64,000 nt of DNA from Candidatus Tectomicrobia bacterium (GCA_016192135.1 JACPUR010000037.1:1-64000); one strand, 5' to 3'. Counted from the stretch's first letter, positions 39,855-49,191 are shown. Notes: generated by a model not told the origin, from the sequence alone. Translations and numbers: made by a program.

Positions 39855-40412
39855 CTACTTCACCTGGGCTTTGGCGAGGAGCTCGCTGATGCGGGCGGCG
39901 CGCTCGGGCTGCACCACGGCCAGGATGGCGCCCGCCCGCTTCACCTGCATGTTCCGCAGGATCTGGACCGCGAGGCCGATGTCGAGGGTGTTGATGAGCT
40001 GGGCGGCGGCGTCCGGCGCCATGGCGGTGTAGGCCCGCACGAGGTGCTCCATGCGGTCGTCCTTGGTGGACGCGGTCTTCTCGAGGGCTTTCTGGATGCG
40101 CGTCTCGATCTCGGTCAGGGTGTCGATGCGCTTCTTGATGTCGGCCCGGAGCTCCTGGAGCCGGCTCTCCTCCCGGCGGAGCTCGGTTTCGCGCTGGTCG
40201 AGCTCGCGGCGCTTCTTCTCCAGCTCCTGGAGGAGTTGATCGCTCAGCCGCGCCTCGATGGCAGCGGGGGTCTCCTGCTTGCCCTTGTCGTCCTTTTTCT
40301 GGCCCTGGGCGGGAGGCTTGGCCGGCGCGGCGGGCTGGGCGCCGTAGGCCGGGGCGAGGAGCGCCCACAGGAGAAGAACGAGGCTTCCCGCGACTCCGAG
40401 CATCCTAGGCAA
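39855..40412 (-). CDS. motE: MotE-like periplasmic/membrane-anchored coiled-coil protein
   Basis: A 185-aa protein with an N-terminal hydrophobic signal or anchor (about 1-24), a charged coiled coil (about 55-115, LEKKRRELDQRETELRREESRLQELRADIKKRIDTL) and a C-terminal MgtE-N-like helical domain (ERMEHLVRAYTAMAPDAAAQLINTLD...RMQVKRAGAILAVVQPERAARISELLA). This layout fits the MotE/FliJ-adjacent family, thought to act as chaperone for motor proteins. A TTG at 40412 with GGGGAGG seven nt upstream, overlapping the fliJ stop, is the better start; ATG 40403 is the alternative. Confidence 0.75.
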   Translation of the reverse strand: MPRMLGVAGSLVLLLWALLAPAYGAQPAAPAKPPAQGQKKDDKGKQETPAAIEARLSDQLLQELEKKRRELDQRETELRREESRLQELRADIKKRIDTLTEIETRIQKALEKTASTKDDRMEHLVRAYTAMAPDAAAQLINTLDIGLAVQILRNMQVKRAGAILAVVQPERAARISELLAKAQVK

Positions 40413-40869
40413 CGCCGAACCTCCCCTTCGAGCGGGCGATGAAGCGCACCGACGCGATATCGTCCACCTGCCGCGCTTCCTTGCGGTTCATTTCCTTCTC
40501 CTGCGCCTCCACGAAGCGCTCCCTCAGCCGGTCGTAGATTTTCCGCCGGGCGATGGCCATGGACATCTCGGCGCGCTTGCGCCGGACCTCGGCCTGCACC
40601 TTGCGGAGGAGATCCTGCTGGTAGCGGATGCGGGCGGTCTGGGCGCCGAAGAAGGCCAGGTAGAGCTGGGCCTTCTGGCTCGGGAGCCCCTCCCCCGCGA
40701 CCCGTTCGGCCAGATCGTGCCGGGCGCCGTCCAGGTGCCGCTCCAGGGACTGGAGCTGCTCCGTCTCGCGCGCCCGGACCCGCTCGAAGGAGGCGAACTC
40801 CTTCATCTTGTTCTGCTCCTCCATCCTCCGGAGCCGGAGGACGGCGTCGAGCGGGAACTTCCGGGGCAC
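40405..40869 (-). CDS. fliJ: Flagellar export protein FliJ
   Basis: A 154-aa two-helix coiled-coil protein (FPLDAVLRLRRMEEQNKMKEFASFERVRARETEQLQSLERHL...QAKEMNRKEARQVDDI-type end). FliJ forms the central stalk of the FliI ATPase and escorts export chaperones. The GTG start follows fliI by 3 nt. FliJ is weakly conserved, but shape and context are clear. Confidence 0.92.
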   Translation of the reverse strand: MPRKFPLDAVLRLRRMEEQNKMKEFASFERVRARETEQLQSLERHLDGARHDLAERVAGEGLPSQKAQLYLAFFGAQTARIRYQQDLLRKVQAEVRRKRAEMSMAIARRKIYDRLRERFVEAQEKEMNRKEARQVDDIASVRFIARSKGRFGVA

Positions 40870-40872
40870 GGC

Positions 40873-42276
40873 CTAGGCCCTCCGGGGGGAGACGGGCGCC
40901 GCGGGGCGCGGAGCCGGGGCGCCCGGCCGGGACGGGGCGGACGGGCGGGCCGGGGTGGCGGAGGCCAGCACCTCGTCCCGGAGGCCGGCGACGGCCGCCT
41001 CGTACGGGACGCCCTCCCGCACCCCCTGGCGCAGGTAGTCCAGGATCTTGGGGCGGAGCTCGACGGCGCGGTCCACCCGGGCGTCGGAGCCCCGCACGTA
41101 GGCGCCCACCTGGATCAGGTCGGCCGACTCGTCGTAGGCCGCCGCCAGCGAGACGAACTCCCCCGCCGCCTGCAGGTGCTCGGCCGGCACGATCTCGATC
41201 ATCACGCGGCTCTTGCTCGCCAGCACGTCGATGGAGGGATAGATGTTCTGCGAGGCCATGCGCCGCGAGAGCACGATGTGGCCGTCCAGCAGCCCCCGCG
41301 CGGCGTCCGACACCGGGTCGGCCATGTCGTCCCCCTCGACGAGGACGGTGTAGAAGCCCGTGATGGAGCCGCGCTCGGTCGCCCCCGCGCGCTCGAGCAG
41401 GCGGGGCATGAGCGCGAAGACCGAGGGGGTGTAGCCCTTGGTGGCGGGCGGCTCGCCCACCGAGAGCCCCACCTCGCGCTGGGCCATGGCGAAGCGGGTC
41501 ATCGAGTCCATGAGGAGCAGGACGTCCAGCCCCTGGTCGCGGAAGTGCTCGGCGATGGTGGTGGCCAGGAAGGCGCCCCGCAGGCGCACGAGCGGCGGCT
41601 GATCCGAGGTCGCGGCGACCACCACGCTCCGCGCCAGGCCCTCGGGCCCCAGCACCCGGTCGACGAACTCCTTCACCTCGCGCCCGCGCTCCCCCACCAG
41701 GGCCACCACGGTCACGTCGGCCTTGGTGTGGCGGGCCATCATGGAGAGGAGCGTGCTCTTGCCCACGCCGCTGCCCGAGAAGATGCCCATGCGCTGGCCC
41801 TTACCGATGGTGAGCAGGCCGTTGATGGCGCGCACGCCCACGTCCATCACCTGGGTGATGATGGGCCGGGAGAGCGGATTGAGAGGCTCGGCGTAGAGGG
41901 GCCGGGTTTCCAGGCCCTCGAGGGGGCCGCCGCCGTCCAGCGGCTGGCCGAGGCCGTTGAGGATGCGCCCCAGCATGGAGGAGCCCACCTGGGCCGTGGC
42001 CTGGCTCGACACCGCCCGGATGACGCTGCCCGGCGCGATGCCCCTCGCCTGGCCCAGAGGCATGAACAGCACGCGCGAGTCGCGGAAGCCGACGATCTCG
42101 ACGGGCACGGGCTCTCCGCCGTGCAGGGGCTCCACCTGGCACACCGCGCCCACCGGCAGGCCGGGGCCGCTGCCCTCGACCAGGAGCCCGACGACCTGGA
42201 TCACCTTGCCGAGCGCGCGGGAGGTCTCGACCTTCTCGAGCCGGCCCAGGTAATGGGTCAGGGTCACCGGGTTCAC
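40873..42276 (-). CDS. fliI: Flagellum-specific export ATPase FliI
   Basis: FliI energises the export apparatus. The 467-aa protein has the F1-beta-like fold: an N-terminal barrel (about 1-90), P-loop GIFSGSGVGKSTLLSMMARH (about 167-186), LVGERGREVKEFV, Walker B VLLLMDSMTRFAMAQREV and the arginine-finger region. A Pro/Ala-rich tail is added at the C-terminus. The GTG start overlaps the fliH stop by 4 nt. Confidence 0.97.
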   Translation of the reverse strand: MNPVTLTHYLGRLEKVETSRALGKVIQVVGLLVEGSGPGLPVGAVCQVEPLHGGEPVPVEIVGFRDSRVLFMPLGQARGIAPGSVIRAVSSQATAQVGSSMLGRILNGLGQPLDGGGPLEGLETRPLYAEPLNPLSRPIITQVMDVGVRAINGLLTIGKGQRMGIFSGSGVGKSTLLSMMARHTKADVTVVALVGERGREVKEFVDRVLGPEGLARSVVVAATSDQPPLVRLRGAFLATTIAEHFRDQGLDVLLLMDSMTRFAMAQREVGLSVGEPPATKGYTPSVFALMPRLLERAGATERGSITGFYTVLVEGDDMADPVSDAARGLLDGHIVLSRRMASQNIYPSIDVLASKSRVMIEIVPAEHLQAAGEFVSLAAAYDESADLIQVGAYVRGSDARVDRAVELRPKILDYLRQGVREGVPYEAAVAGLRDEVLASATPARPSAPSRPGAPAPRPAAPVSPRRA

Positions 42277-43553
42277 GCCGCGCCCTCCGGCTTCGGGGGA
42301 CGATCGCCCAGCTCCCGCGGGCGGTAGGGCTGCGCCTGGACCTCATCCGGCGCCTTTTGCGCTTCAGGCCGGGGCGGCCCGGCGGGGGCCTCCCCGCCGG
42401 CGGGCTGAGAAGGCTCGGAGGGAGTTTGGGCGGCCGGCTCTGCCTCCGCCCTCAGCCTCTCATCGAGGGCCTGGCGGAGCGCTCTCTCGACTTCGCCGAG
42501 CTGGAGCTCCAGCCGGACGTCCACCTCCCCCAGGTTCGACTCCAGGGTGCAGCCGCCCCGCGCGACGGAGGGAGAGGGCACGAATTCGGCGATGGTCACG
42601 CCTTCCACCTGGGCCGAGAGGGAGTCCTTCACCTCTTCCAGGAGGGCGGCGTCCTCGGGATTCACGCGGACGCGCACGCTCCCCCAGCCGATGGCCCGCC
42701 CCAGGGCGTGCCGCACCACCTGGGCCACGGCCTCGGGATGGAGCCGGAGCTCGGCGTGGAGCACCTTCTTCCCGATGAGCAGGGTGAGCTCGAGTATCTC
42801 CCGCTCGGAGGCGCGGAGGATCCCCGCTCGCTGGTTCAGCATGTCCTGCGTGGCGGCGGCGAACTTCTGGAGGACCGGCATGAGCTCCGCCCGGACCTCC
42901 TCGCGCGCCTTGGCCAGCCCCTGGGCGTAGCCCTGCTGCTGGCCCTCGGCCTGGGCCCGCTGCTTGAGCGCCGCCGCCTCGGCCTGGGCCTGGGCCATGA
43001 GTTCCGCGCGTTTTTCGGCGGCGGTCTTCTCGGCCTCCTCCTCGGCCTCGCGCTCGTGATCGAGGATGAGGGTGCGGACGCCGCCGGGCTCCGCCTTGGA
43101 GGAGGTGGCGAAGCCGGTGAAGGAGCCCTTGGGGCGCTCCTCCGCGCTGACCATGCGCTTGAAGCCGGGGCGGTCCGGCTTGCGGGGCCGAAGGTTGAGC
43201 TTGGGCGGGGGGGGGAGCTCCGCCTCGGCCGGGGCCTCCCCTTCCGCGGGGACGGCGGGCGCCTTGGCGGCCTTGGACTCCAGGTTGGGCTCCGGGGCCT
43301 TGCCTTTGGGCTCGGGGGGCTTGACGGGGGGATACTTCGGGCCCCGCGCGGCGGCGACCTTCGCGGCGGCCGCCGCCTCGGCGGCATCCTTGACGGCCTG
43401 CTCGGCGGCCAGCTCGGCGGATTTCGCGTCCTCCACCTCCCGCATCTTGCGCCAGATGGAGATGACCCGCCGTTCCTCGGGGATGTCCGTCTTCTCCAGG
43501 CGGTTGAAGGAGAAGGGCTTGACTTCTTCGGCGTTGAAGGTCAGCGCGGCCAA
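42273..43553 (-). CDS. fliH: FliI regulator FliH with a long disordered N-terminus
   Basis: FliH binds and inhibits FliI and links it to the C ring. The FliH-type region lies at about 165-370: an Ala/Glu-rich helix (EREAEEEAEKTAAEKRAELMAQAQAEAAALKQRAQAEGQQQGYAQGLAKAREEV) and the E-peripheral-stalk-like domain (LLIGKKVLHAELRLHPEAVAQVVRHALGRAIGWGSVRVRVNPEDAALLEEV). At 426 aa it is longer than the 230-300 aa norm; the excess is a Lys/Pro/Ala-rich N-terminus (45-150) and a Pro-rich tail. Confidence 0.9.
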   Translation of the reverse strand: MAALTFNAEEVKPFSFNRLEKTDIPEERRVISIWRKMREVEDAKSAELAAEQAVKDAAEAAAAAKVAAARGPKYPPVKPPEPKGKAPEPNLESKAAKAPAVPAEGEAPAEAELPPPPKLNLRPRKPDRPGFKRMVSAEERPKGSFTGFATSSKAEPGGVRTLILDHEREAEEEAEKTAAEKRAELMAQAQAEAAALKQRAQAEGQQQGYAQGLAKAREEVRAELMPVLQKFAAATQDMLNQRAGILRASEREILELTLLIGKKVLHAELRLHPEAVAQVVRHALGRAIGWGSVRVRVNPEDAALLEEVKDSLSAQVEGVTIAEFVPSPSVARGGCTLESNLGEVDVRLELQLGEVERALRQALDERLRAEAEPAAQTPSEPSQPAGGEAPAGPPRPEAQKAPDEVQAQPYRPRELGDRPPKPEGAA

Positions 43554-43568
43554 GGAACCGGCCCCCGG

Positions 43569-44594
43569 TTAGAGGAACACATCGCCGCCGCCGCCGCGGG
43601 CGATGATGATCTTGCCCTCGTCCTCGAGCCGCTTGGCGATGCGGACGATGTTCTGCTGGGCCTTCTCGACGTCGCTCAGGCGCACCGGGCCCATCGATTC
43701 GAGGTCTTCCTTGATCATGGCCGCCGCGCGCTCGGAGAGGTTCTTGAAGAGCTTCTCCTTCACCTCGTCGCCCGCGCCCTTGAGGCCGATGGTCAGCTCC
43801 TCGTTGCTCACCTCGCGGAGGATGAGCTGGATGCCGCGGTCGTCCACGAAGATGAGGTCGTCGAAGGTGAACATGAGCTGCCGGATGTTGTCCGCGAGCT
43901 CGGGATTGAGCTCTTCGATCTTCGAGATGATGAGGTTCTCGTTCGCCTTGTCCACGTGGTTCAGCAGCTCCGCGACCGAGGCCACGCCGCCCACCATCTG
44001 GCTCTGGCCGCTGCCGCTCGCCGCGAGCTCGTTGCCCAGGATGGTGTCGAGGTCGTTGATGATGCCGGGAGGGATGCGGTCCAGCGTGGCCATGCGGTAG
44101 GCCACCTCGCCCCGGATGGCCTCGGAGAGGTAGCTGAGCACGTCGCTCGACTTCTCCGACTCCAGGTGGGCGAGGATGAGGGCGATGGTCTGGGGGTGTT
44201 CGTTCTTGAGGAAGTTGGCGATGGTCTTGGCGTCGAGGATCCGCAGGGTCTCGATGCCCGCCTCCTCGGTGGGCACGCTCAGGTTGGAGATCACGCTCTC
44301 GGCCTGATCGGCGCCGAGGGCGGCCTCCAAGAGCTTCCGGACGCTCGCGACGTTGCCCACGTTGAAGCCCTTGGTGGGTCCGCCGGCGAGCCGCGCGAGG
44401 AACTCCTGGTTCACCTTCTTGGCGGCGTCGGGGGCCACGACGCCGATGCTGGCCATGTAGTTGCCCAGGTGCTGGATCTCGTCCTCGGCCATCTTCTGGA
44501 GGACCTTGGCCGCCAGCTCCTCCCCGATGTTGAGCAGTAGGATGGCCGCCTTCTCCGACCCGTTAAGCTTGTCTACGGAAGCCGCCCTGACCAT
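43569..44594 (-). CDS. fliG: Flagellar motor switch protein FliG
   Basis: FliG couples stator force to rotor rotation. The 341-aa protein has the N-domain that binds FliF (LNGSEKAAILLLNIGEELAAKVLQKM), the armadillo middle domain with EHPQTIALILAHL, and the C-domain with charged torque helix (DLIFVDDRGIQLILREVSNEELTIGLKGAGDEVKEKLFKNLSERAA). All family landmarks are present and the length is standard. Confidence 0.98.
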   Translation of the reverse strand: MVRAASVDKLNGSEKAAILLLNIGEELAAKVLQKMAEDEIQHLGNYMASIGVVAPDAAKKVNQEFLARLAGGPTKGFNVGNVASVRKLLEAALGADQAESVISNLSVPTEEAGIETLRILDAKTIANFLKNEHPQTIALILAHLESEKSSDVLSYLSEAIRGEVAYRMATLDRIPPGIINDLDTILGNELAASGSGQSQMVGGVASVAELLNHVDKANENLIISKIEELNPELADNIRQLMFTFDDLIFVDDRGIQLILREVSNEELTIGLKGAGDEVKEKLFKNLSERAAAMIKEDLESMGPVRLSDVEKAQQNIVRIAKRLEDEGKIIIARGGGGDVFL

Positions 44595-44659
44595 GAATCC
44601 CGTTCCCCCGTTGTGGTCGAAGCCCGCCCTTTGCCGGAGGGCCGCCCTCTATGCGCCCG

Positions 44660-46312
44660 CTAGGGCCGCTCTTTCACCCAGCCGCGAAGAATGTCCGCCG
44701 TCTTCTCGGGGTTCTCCGAGACGAAGGAGTAGACCTCCTCGTAGATCCGGCGCCCCTCCTCGATCTCGAGCTGCTGCGGCGTCTTCTCGGGCTCGGGCTG
44801 GGGCCCCTGGAGGGCCGCCATCATCCCGCCCGGAAGCGCCATCCCCTCGTGCCCGGCGGCCAAGCCCTCGCGGGCCGGGCGCGCCCTCAGCTCCAGGGCG
44901 GCGACCCAGGCCAGCAGCGGGCGGATGACGAAGAAGAAGATCAGCGCCAAGGCGATCACGCCCAGGACGTACTTCACCAGCGTCAGGATGAACTCCTGCT
45001 GGGCCGAGACGCCCAGGTCGGCTCCTTCCGGCACGGCCGGCTGGAACGGGACTGACACCACCTGCACCGTGTCGCCGCGCTGCTGGTTGATGCCGATGGC
45101 CGCGCTCACGAGCTGGGTGAAGTTGGTGAGCTCGGCCTGGCCGCGGGGCTGGAACTGGGGGGCCCCGCCGCCCGCGGGCGTGGTGTAGGTGCCGTCCACC
45201 ATGACGGCGACCGAGACGCGGCGGACGTCGCCCGTGGGCTCGACCACCCGCTCGATCGTCTTGTCGATCTCGTAGTTGACGGTCTCGGTGACCCGGTTGC
45301 TCTTCTGGGTGGAGCGGCCCCCGGCGCCCTGGGAGGCGGGGGAGGCCTGCTCGCTGGCGGTGACGTTGGACTGGACGCCGGGAACGCCGCCCGCCGCGGC
45401 CTGCCCGCTCTCGGAGGCTTCCTTGATCCGGCGCTCGCTCCGCACGACCTGCTTTTCCGGATCGTAAAGCTCGCGCGTGCGCTCCACCCGCCGCATGTTC
45501 AGGTCCACATCCACACGGGCGACCGCTCGTCCGGAGCCGACCACCTTGGCCAGCATGGACTCGACGCGGCCCTCCAGCCGGCGCTCCAGCTGGGTCTTGA
45601 ATTCCATCTGGGTGGCGGTGAGCTGCTGATCCTCCGCCTCGGGCCTGCCCCCGGCGAGGATGTTGCCCCGCGCGTCGACCACCGTGACGCTCTTGGACTC
45701 CATGCCCTCGACCGCGCTGGCCACCAAGTGAACTATAGCTTTCACCTGCCCGGCGGGCAAGACGGCGCCTCCGGCCAGCTTCACGATGACCGAGGCGCTG
45801 GGCTTGCGCTGCTGCTCTGCGAACAAAGAGCGATCCGGCATCACGATGTGCACCCGGGCCGACTCGACCCCCCGGATCTGGCCGATGGTGCGGGCCAGCT
45901 CTCCCTGGAGGGCGCGCTGGTAGTTCACCCGCTGGACGAAGTCCGTCACCCCGAGGGTGGAGCGGTCGAAAATCTCGAAGCCGATCCCGCCGCCGGAGGG
46001 GATGCCCTCCTCCGCCAGGGCGAGGCGGGCCTCGTGGACGTGCTCGCTGGGGACCAGAACGGCCGCGCCGCCCGACTGGAGCTCGTAGGGCACCTTCTTC
46101 TCGCGCAGGCGCGTGACGATGGAGGCCGAGTCCGCCTGGGAGAGCCCGGCGAAGAGGACCTGGAACTCGGGCTGGCGCGCCCACATCATCAGGGCCGTCA
46201 TCGAGGAGATGATCAGGCCCATGAAGATGAGCACGGCCGTCCGCCGGGAGGCGGGCATGTCCGCGATCACGTCGCGGAACTGGCTGGCCAAACGAGCTAG
46301 CGTGGGTCCCAT
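44660..46312 (-). CDS. fliF: MS-ring protein FliF
   Basis: FliF forms the MS ring, the base of the flagellum. The 550-aa protein has two membrane helices (about 27-46 and 436-456), the ring-building motifs between them (FAGLSQADSASIVTRLREKKVPYEL..., RALQGELARTIGQIRGVESARVHIVMPDRSLF) and a C-terminal tail (KTADILRGWVKERP) that binds FliG. A 65-nt gap separates it from fliG. Confidence 0.98.
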   Translation of the reverse strand: MGPTLARLASQFRDVIADMPASRRTAVLIFMGLIISSMTALMMWARQPEFQVLFAGLSQADSASIVTRLREKKVPYELQSGGAAVLVPSEHVHEARLALAEEGIPSGGGIGFEIFDRSTLGVTDFVQRVNYQRALQGELARTIGQIRGVESARVHIVMPDRSLFAEQQRKPSASVIVKLAGGAVLPAGQVKAIVHLVASAVEGMESKSVTVVDARGNILAGGRPEAEDQQLTATQMEFKTQLERRLEGRVESMLAKVVGSGRAVARVDVDLNMRRVERTRELYDPEKQVVRSERRIKEASESGQAAAGGVPGVQSNVTASEQASPASQGAGGRSTQKSNRVTETVNYEIDKTIERVVEPTGDVRRVSVAVMVDGTYTTPAGGGAPQFQPRGQAELTNFTQLVSAAIGINQQRGDTVQVVSVPFQPAVPEGADLGVSAQQEFILTLVKYVLGVIALALIFFFVIRPLLAWVAALELRARPAREGLAAGHEGMALPGGMMAALQGPQPEPEKTPQQLEIEEGRRIYEEVYSFVSENPEKTADILRGWVKERP

Positions 46313-46345
46313 CGATCTCTCCTCGTGGCGGGCGCCCGCGCGCCG

Positions 46346-46672
46346 CTACATCTGCATCCGCTGGATTTCGCGGTAGGCCTCGAGCGCCTTGTTCCGGACC
46401 TGGCTCAGGAAGCGGAACGAGATGTTCGCCTTCTCCAGGGCGATCATGGTCTCGTGAATGTTCTTGCTCTCGCCGGAGAGCATCGCCTGGCTCTGCTCGC
46501 CCGCCCGGATCTGCATGTCGTTGGTCGTTCCGAGCAGGTTCGAGAGGAGCTGCCCGAAGCCCTCCCCCTCTTTCACCTGGCTGGGCGGCGGGGCGCCGGC
46601 GCCGGGCAGGCGGAGGGAGGCGCTGCCCGCCACCGGGGGCTGGGAGACCGGGATGAGATCGATGCGGGCCAC
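46346..46672 (-). CDS. fliE: Hook-basal body protein FliE
   Basis: FliE links the MS ring to the rod. The 108-aa protein has the conserved C-terminal half (QAMLSGESKNIHETMIALEKANISFRFLSQVRNKALEAYREIQRMQM). It lies between flgC and fliF, the standard position. Confidence 0.95.
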   Translation of the reverse strand: MARIDLIPVSQPPVAGSASLRLPGAGAPPPSQVKEGEGFGQLLSNLLGTTNDMQIRAGEQSQAMLSGESKNIHETMIALEKANISFRFLSQVRNKALEAYREIQRMQM

Positions 46673-46697
46673 GTTCCTCTCCTTCTCCGCTTGGGGG

Positions 46698-47153
46698 TTA
46701 CTTCCCGATCGTCAAGGCCTTGTTCACCATGGCCTTGCCCGCGTTGATGGCGGTGATCCCGGCCTCGTAGGAGCGCTGGGAGTTCATCATGCTGACCATC
46801 TCGGTGATGACGTTGATGTTCGGCATGGCGACGTAGCCGTCCTTGTTGGCGTCGGGATGGCTGGGGTCGTAGACGAGCCGCGGATCGCGGGTATCGCGCA
46901 CGATCTGGCTCACCTGCACCCCCTGGAGCTGCCGGTCGAGCTCGCCCTCGAAGCCGGTGGGCGGGCCGTCCGGGCGGGAGCCCAGCTGCGAGAGGCCCAC
47001 GTTCTGGAAAAAGACGTCCTTCCGGCGGAAGGGCCCCCCCTCGGGGGTCTTGGTGGTGTTGGCGTTGGCCAGGTTGGAGGCCAGGATGTTCATCCGGATC
47101 CTCTGGGCGGTCAGCCCCGAGGCGCTGATCTGCATGGCCTGGAAGAGATCCAT
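46698..47153 (-). CDS. flgC: Proximal rod protein FlgC
   Basis: A 151-aa rod protein with MDLFQAMQISASGLTAQRIRMNILASNLANANTTKTPEGGPFRRKDVFF and the C-terminal INVITEMVSMMNSQRSYEAGITAINAGKAMVNKALTIGK. The ATG overlaps the flgB stop by one nt (TAATG), so translation is coupled. Confidence 0.97.
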   Translation of the reverse strand: MDLFQAMQISASGLTAQRIRMNILASNLANANTTKTPEGGPFRRKDVFFQNVGLSQLGSRPDGPPTGFEGELDRQLQGVQVSQIVRDTRDPRLVYDPSHPDANKDGYVAMPNINVITEMVSMMNSQRSYEAGITAINAGKAMVNKALTIGK

Positions 47154-47581
47154 TAGATGTTTCCTCCCTCGCTCACGGCGTACCGCAGGCCGGAGAAGAG
47201 CCGGGCCAGCACGTCCGTCTCGGCCTGATAGAGCAGGCTGTTCTCGGAGAGCTTGGCCATCTCGGCGTCCACGGAGACGGTGTTCCCGTCAAAGGAAGCG
47301 ACGGGGGAATCGGTCTTGACGATGTCGGGCGCGGCCGTGGAGAGGATGTCCACCCCGCTCCCGCCCTCGATGTGGCTGGGGTTGGTGCGCGCCAGGGCGA
47401 TGCCGCGGTCCTTCTCGAGGGCGCGCTTCAGCACGCTCTCGAAGCGGACGTCCTTGGCCTTGAAGCCGGGCGTGTCGGCGTTCGAGATGTTCGTGGTGAC
47501 GATGTTGTGGCGCACCGAGCGGAAGTCGAGCGAGCGCTCGAAGGCATACATGGTGTCGCTGAAGAGGTTCGGCCCCGACAT
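47153..47581 (-). CDS. flgB: Proximal rod protein FlgB
   Basis: FlgB begins the rod. The start was set at ATG 47581, which has GGAGG and begins the conserved MSGPNLFSDTMYAFERSLDFRSVRHNIVTTNISNADTPGFKAKDVRFE; a frame to 47668 adds an unrelated 29 residues. Length 142 aa is typical. It heads the flgB-flgC-fliE-fliF series behind a sigma-54-type site. Confidence 0.96.
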   Translation of the reverse strand: MSGPNLFSDTMYAFERSLDFRSVRHNIVTTNISNADTPGFKAKDVRFESVLKRALEKDRGIALARTNPSHIEGGSGVDILSTAAPDIVKTDSPVASFDGNTVSVDAEMAKLSENSLLYQAETDVLARLFSGLRYAVSEGGNI

Positions 47582-47651
47582 TGGCGCTCCTCCATCCATA
47601 CCGAAACGGGCCCGCTCCCCGGGAGCGGGGGCTTGGGACGGGCATAGGGGA

Positions 47652-47667
47652 AGCAAATCCGATACCA
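47652..47667 (-). promoter_or_regulatory. Sigma-54-type promoter of the flgB operon
   Basis: On the minus strand TGGTATCGGATTTGCT has GG-N10-GC and TTTGCT; the -24 box matches TGGYA. It lies 71 nt before the flgB ATG, the same spacing as the fliO and flgF promoters. Confidence 0.6.
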
Positions 47668-47811
47668 ACCTGAAATCGGCCTCAGGTGAATCCTCAACTT
47701 TTTCAATATCAACGAAATATCAAGGGATTCTCAACGGAAAAATGATGGGGAGCGGACGGCGGAAAGGTCTGCGGCACCGGATCCGGCGCCAGGAAGTTGA
47801 CTCTTTCCCGG

Positions 47812-49191
47812 CTATCCCTGCTGGATCCGGGACTCGTACTCCTTCAGCTTGTTCCGCAGGGTGCGGATGCTGATTCCGAGCATTTCGGCGGCCCGGGTGC
47901 GGTTGTCGCTCACTTTTTCCAGGGTGGAGAGGATGAGGCGCCGCTCCACTTCCCCCACCGTCAGTCCCGCCAGGGAGCCTTCCGGGCCGGGCGGATGGGA
48001 CGCGGGGACGGCCCCACCTGCCCCTGAAGCCGCCCCAGCCCCCGGCACCTCCTCCAGGAGCAGATGTTCCACGCGCAACTCCTCCCCCGGGGCAAGCACC
48101 ACCGCCCGCTCGATGGTATTCTCGAGCTCGCGGACGTTCCCCTTCCAGGGCAGGCCCCGCAAAATCTCATGTACCTCCTTGGATACCTTAGTTATTTTTT
48201 TGTTATTACGAACATTATGCTTCTTGACGAAATGCTCGACCAGGGGCGGGATGTCCCCCAGCCTCTCCCGGAGAGGGGGCACGTGGAGGGGAATGACGTT
48301 CAGCCGGTAGAACAAATCCTCCCGGAACTTCCCCCCCTCGATGAACGGCTTGAGGGGCCGGTTGGTGGTGGCCACGATCCGCACGTCCACCTGGACCGGG
48401 CTCTGCCCCCCGAGGCGGTCCACCGTCTGCTCCTGGAGCACCCGGAGGAGCTTGGCCTGGAGATGCACCTCCATCTCCGAAACCTCGTCCAGCAGGAGGG
48501 TCCCGCCGTGGGCCAGCTCGAAACGGCCCAGTTTTCGCGTGATCGCGCCCGTGAAGGCCCCCTTTTCGTGGCCGAAAAGCTCGCTTTCGAGGAGGGTTTC
48601 GGGCAGGGCCGCGCAGTTGACGGCGACGAAGGGCTTGTCCCGGCGGGGGCTCTTCTGGTGGATGTAGCGGGCCAGCATCTCCTTGCCGGTTCCGCTCTCG
48701 CCCTGGATGAGGACCGAGGCCTTGCCTGCCGCGGCCCGGTCCGCGATGTCCAGGACCTGGAGAAACCGGGGATCGGCGGTGATGAGGGCTTGCCGGCCGT
48801 CCACCTCCGCCTTGGAGGGGACGGGCACGCCCTCTCCGGCGGCCTTCCCCGCCAGGAGGGCGAGGCGCTCGGGGTCCAGCGGCCCCTGGAGGACGTCCCA
48901 GGCCCCTTCCTTCATGGCCTCGACGGCCAGGGCGAGGGAGGCCTCCTCCGACACCAGCACCACCCGGGCCCCGGGCTGGCGCGAGGCCACCTTGCGCAGC
49001 ACGTCCAGGGCGTCGAGATGGGCCGAGCCCGCCTCGACGAGGATGAGGGAGCCCGCCCCCGCCTCCCCCAGCCGCATCAGGAGCTGGGCCGGGGCCTGGA
49101 GCCGGAGGACCGGGCGCCCTTCCCCGCGCGCGGCCGCGTCCAGGCCGACCGGAAACACCTTCTCCCGGCCCAGGAGAAACACCTCAGCCAC
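47812..49191 (-). CDS. NtrC-family sigma-54 activator with a degenerate receiver
   Basis: Residues count from GTG 49191 (AAGAGGGGG upstream). The protein has an N-terminal receiver-like domain (1-115), an AAA+ domain (about 133-370) with P-loop [14 protein letters not shown] loop ([10 protein letters not shown]) for sigma-54 contact and NVRELENTIERAVVL, then a Fis-type helix-turn-helix (NRTRAAEMLGISIRTLRNKLKEY). In the receiver the phospho-acceptor Asp is replaced by Glu53 (LILVEAGSAH), the acidic pair is absent and the usual KP is GP. It may act without phosphorylation. It sits by fleQ-like, and is a good candidate for the flagellar class III activator (FlgR/FleR-like). Confidence 0.9.
   Translation of the reverse strand: MAEVFLLGREKVFPVGLDAAARGEGRPVLRLQAPAQLLMRLGEAGAGSLILVEAGSAHLDALDVLRKVASRQPGARVVLVSEEASLALAVEAMKEGAWDVLQGPLDPERLALLAGKAAGEGVPVPSKAEVDGRQALITADPRFLQVLDIADRAAAGKASVLIQGESGTGKEMLARYIHQKSPRRDKPFVAVNCAALPETLLESELFGHEKGAFTGAITRKLGRFELAHGGTLLLDEVSEMEVHLQAKLLRVLQEQTVDRLGGQSPVQVDVRIVATTNRPLKPFIEGGKFREDLFYRLNVIPLHVPPLRERLGDIPPLVEHFVKKHNVRNNKKITKVSKEVHEILRGLPWKGNVRELENTIERAVVLAPGEELRVEHLLLEEVPGAGAASGAGGAVPASHPPGPEGSLAGLTVGEVERRLILSTLEKVSDNRTRAAEMLGISIRTLRNKLKEYESRIQQG

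Noticed and set aside
39457-40368. A 303-codon minus-strand frame
   Set aside because: Shadow of motE continued through repeat DNA.
47773-47790. GGCACCGGATCCGGCGCC as a terminator of the NtrC-like gene
   Set aside because: A near palindrome, but short and without a U-tract; evidence too weak to list.
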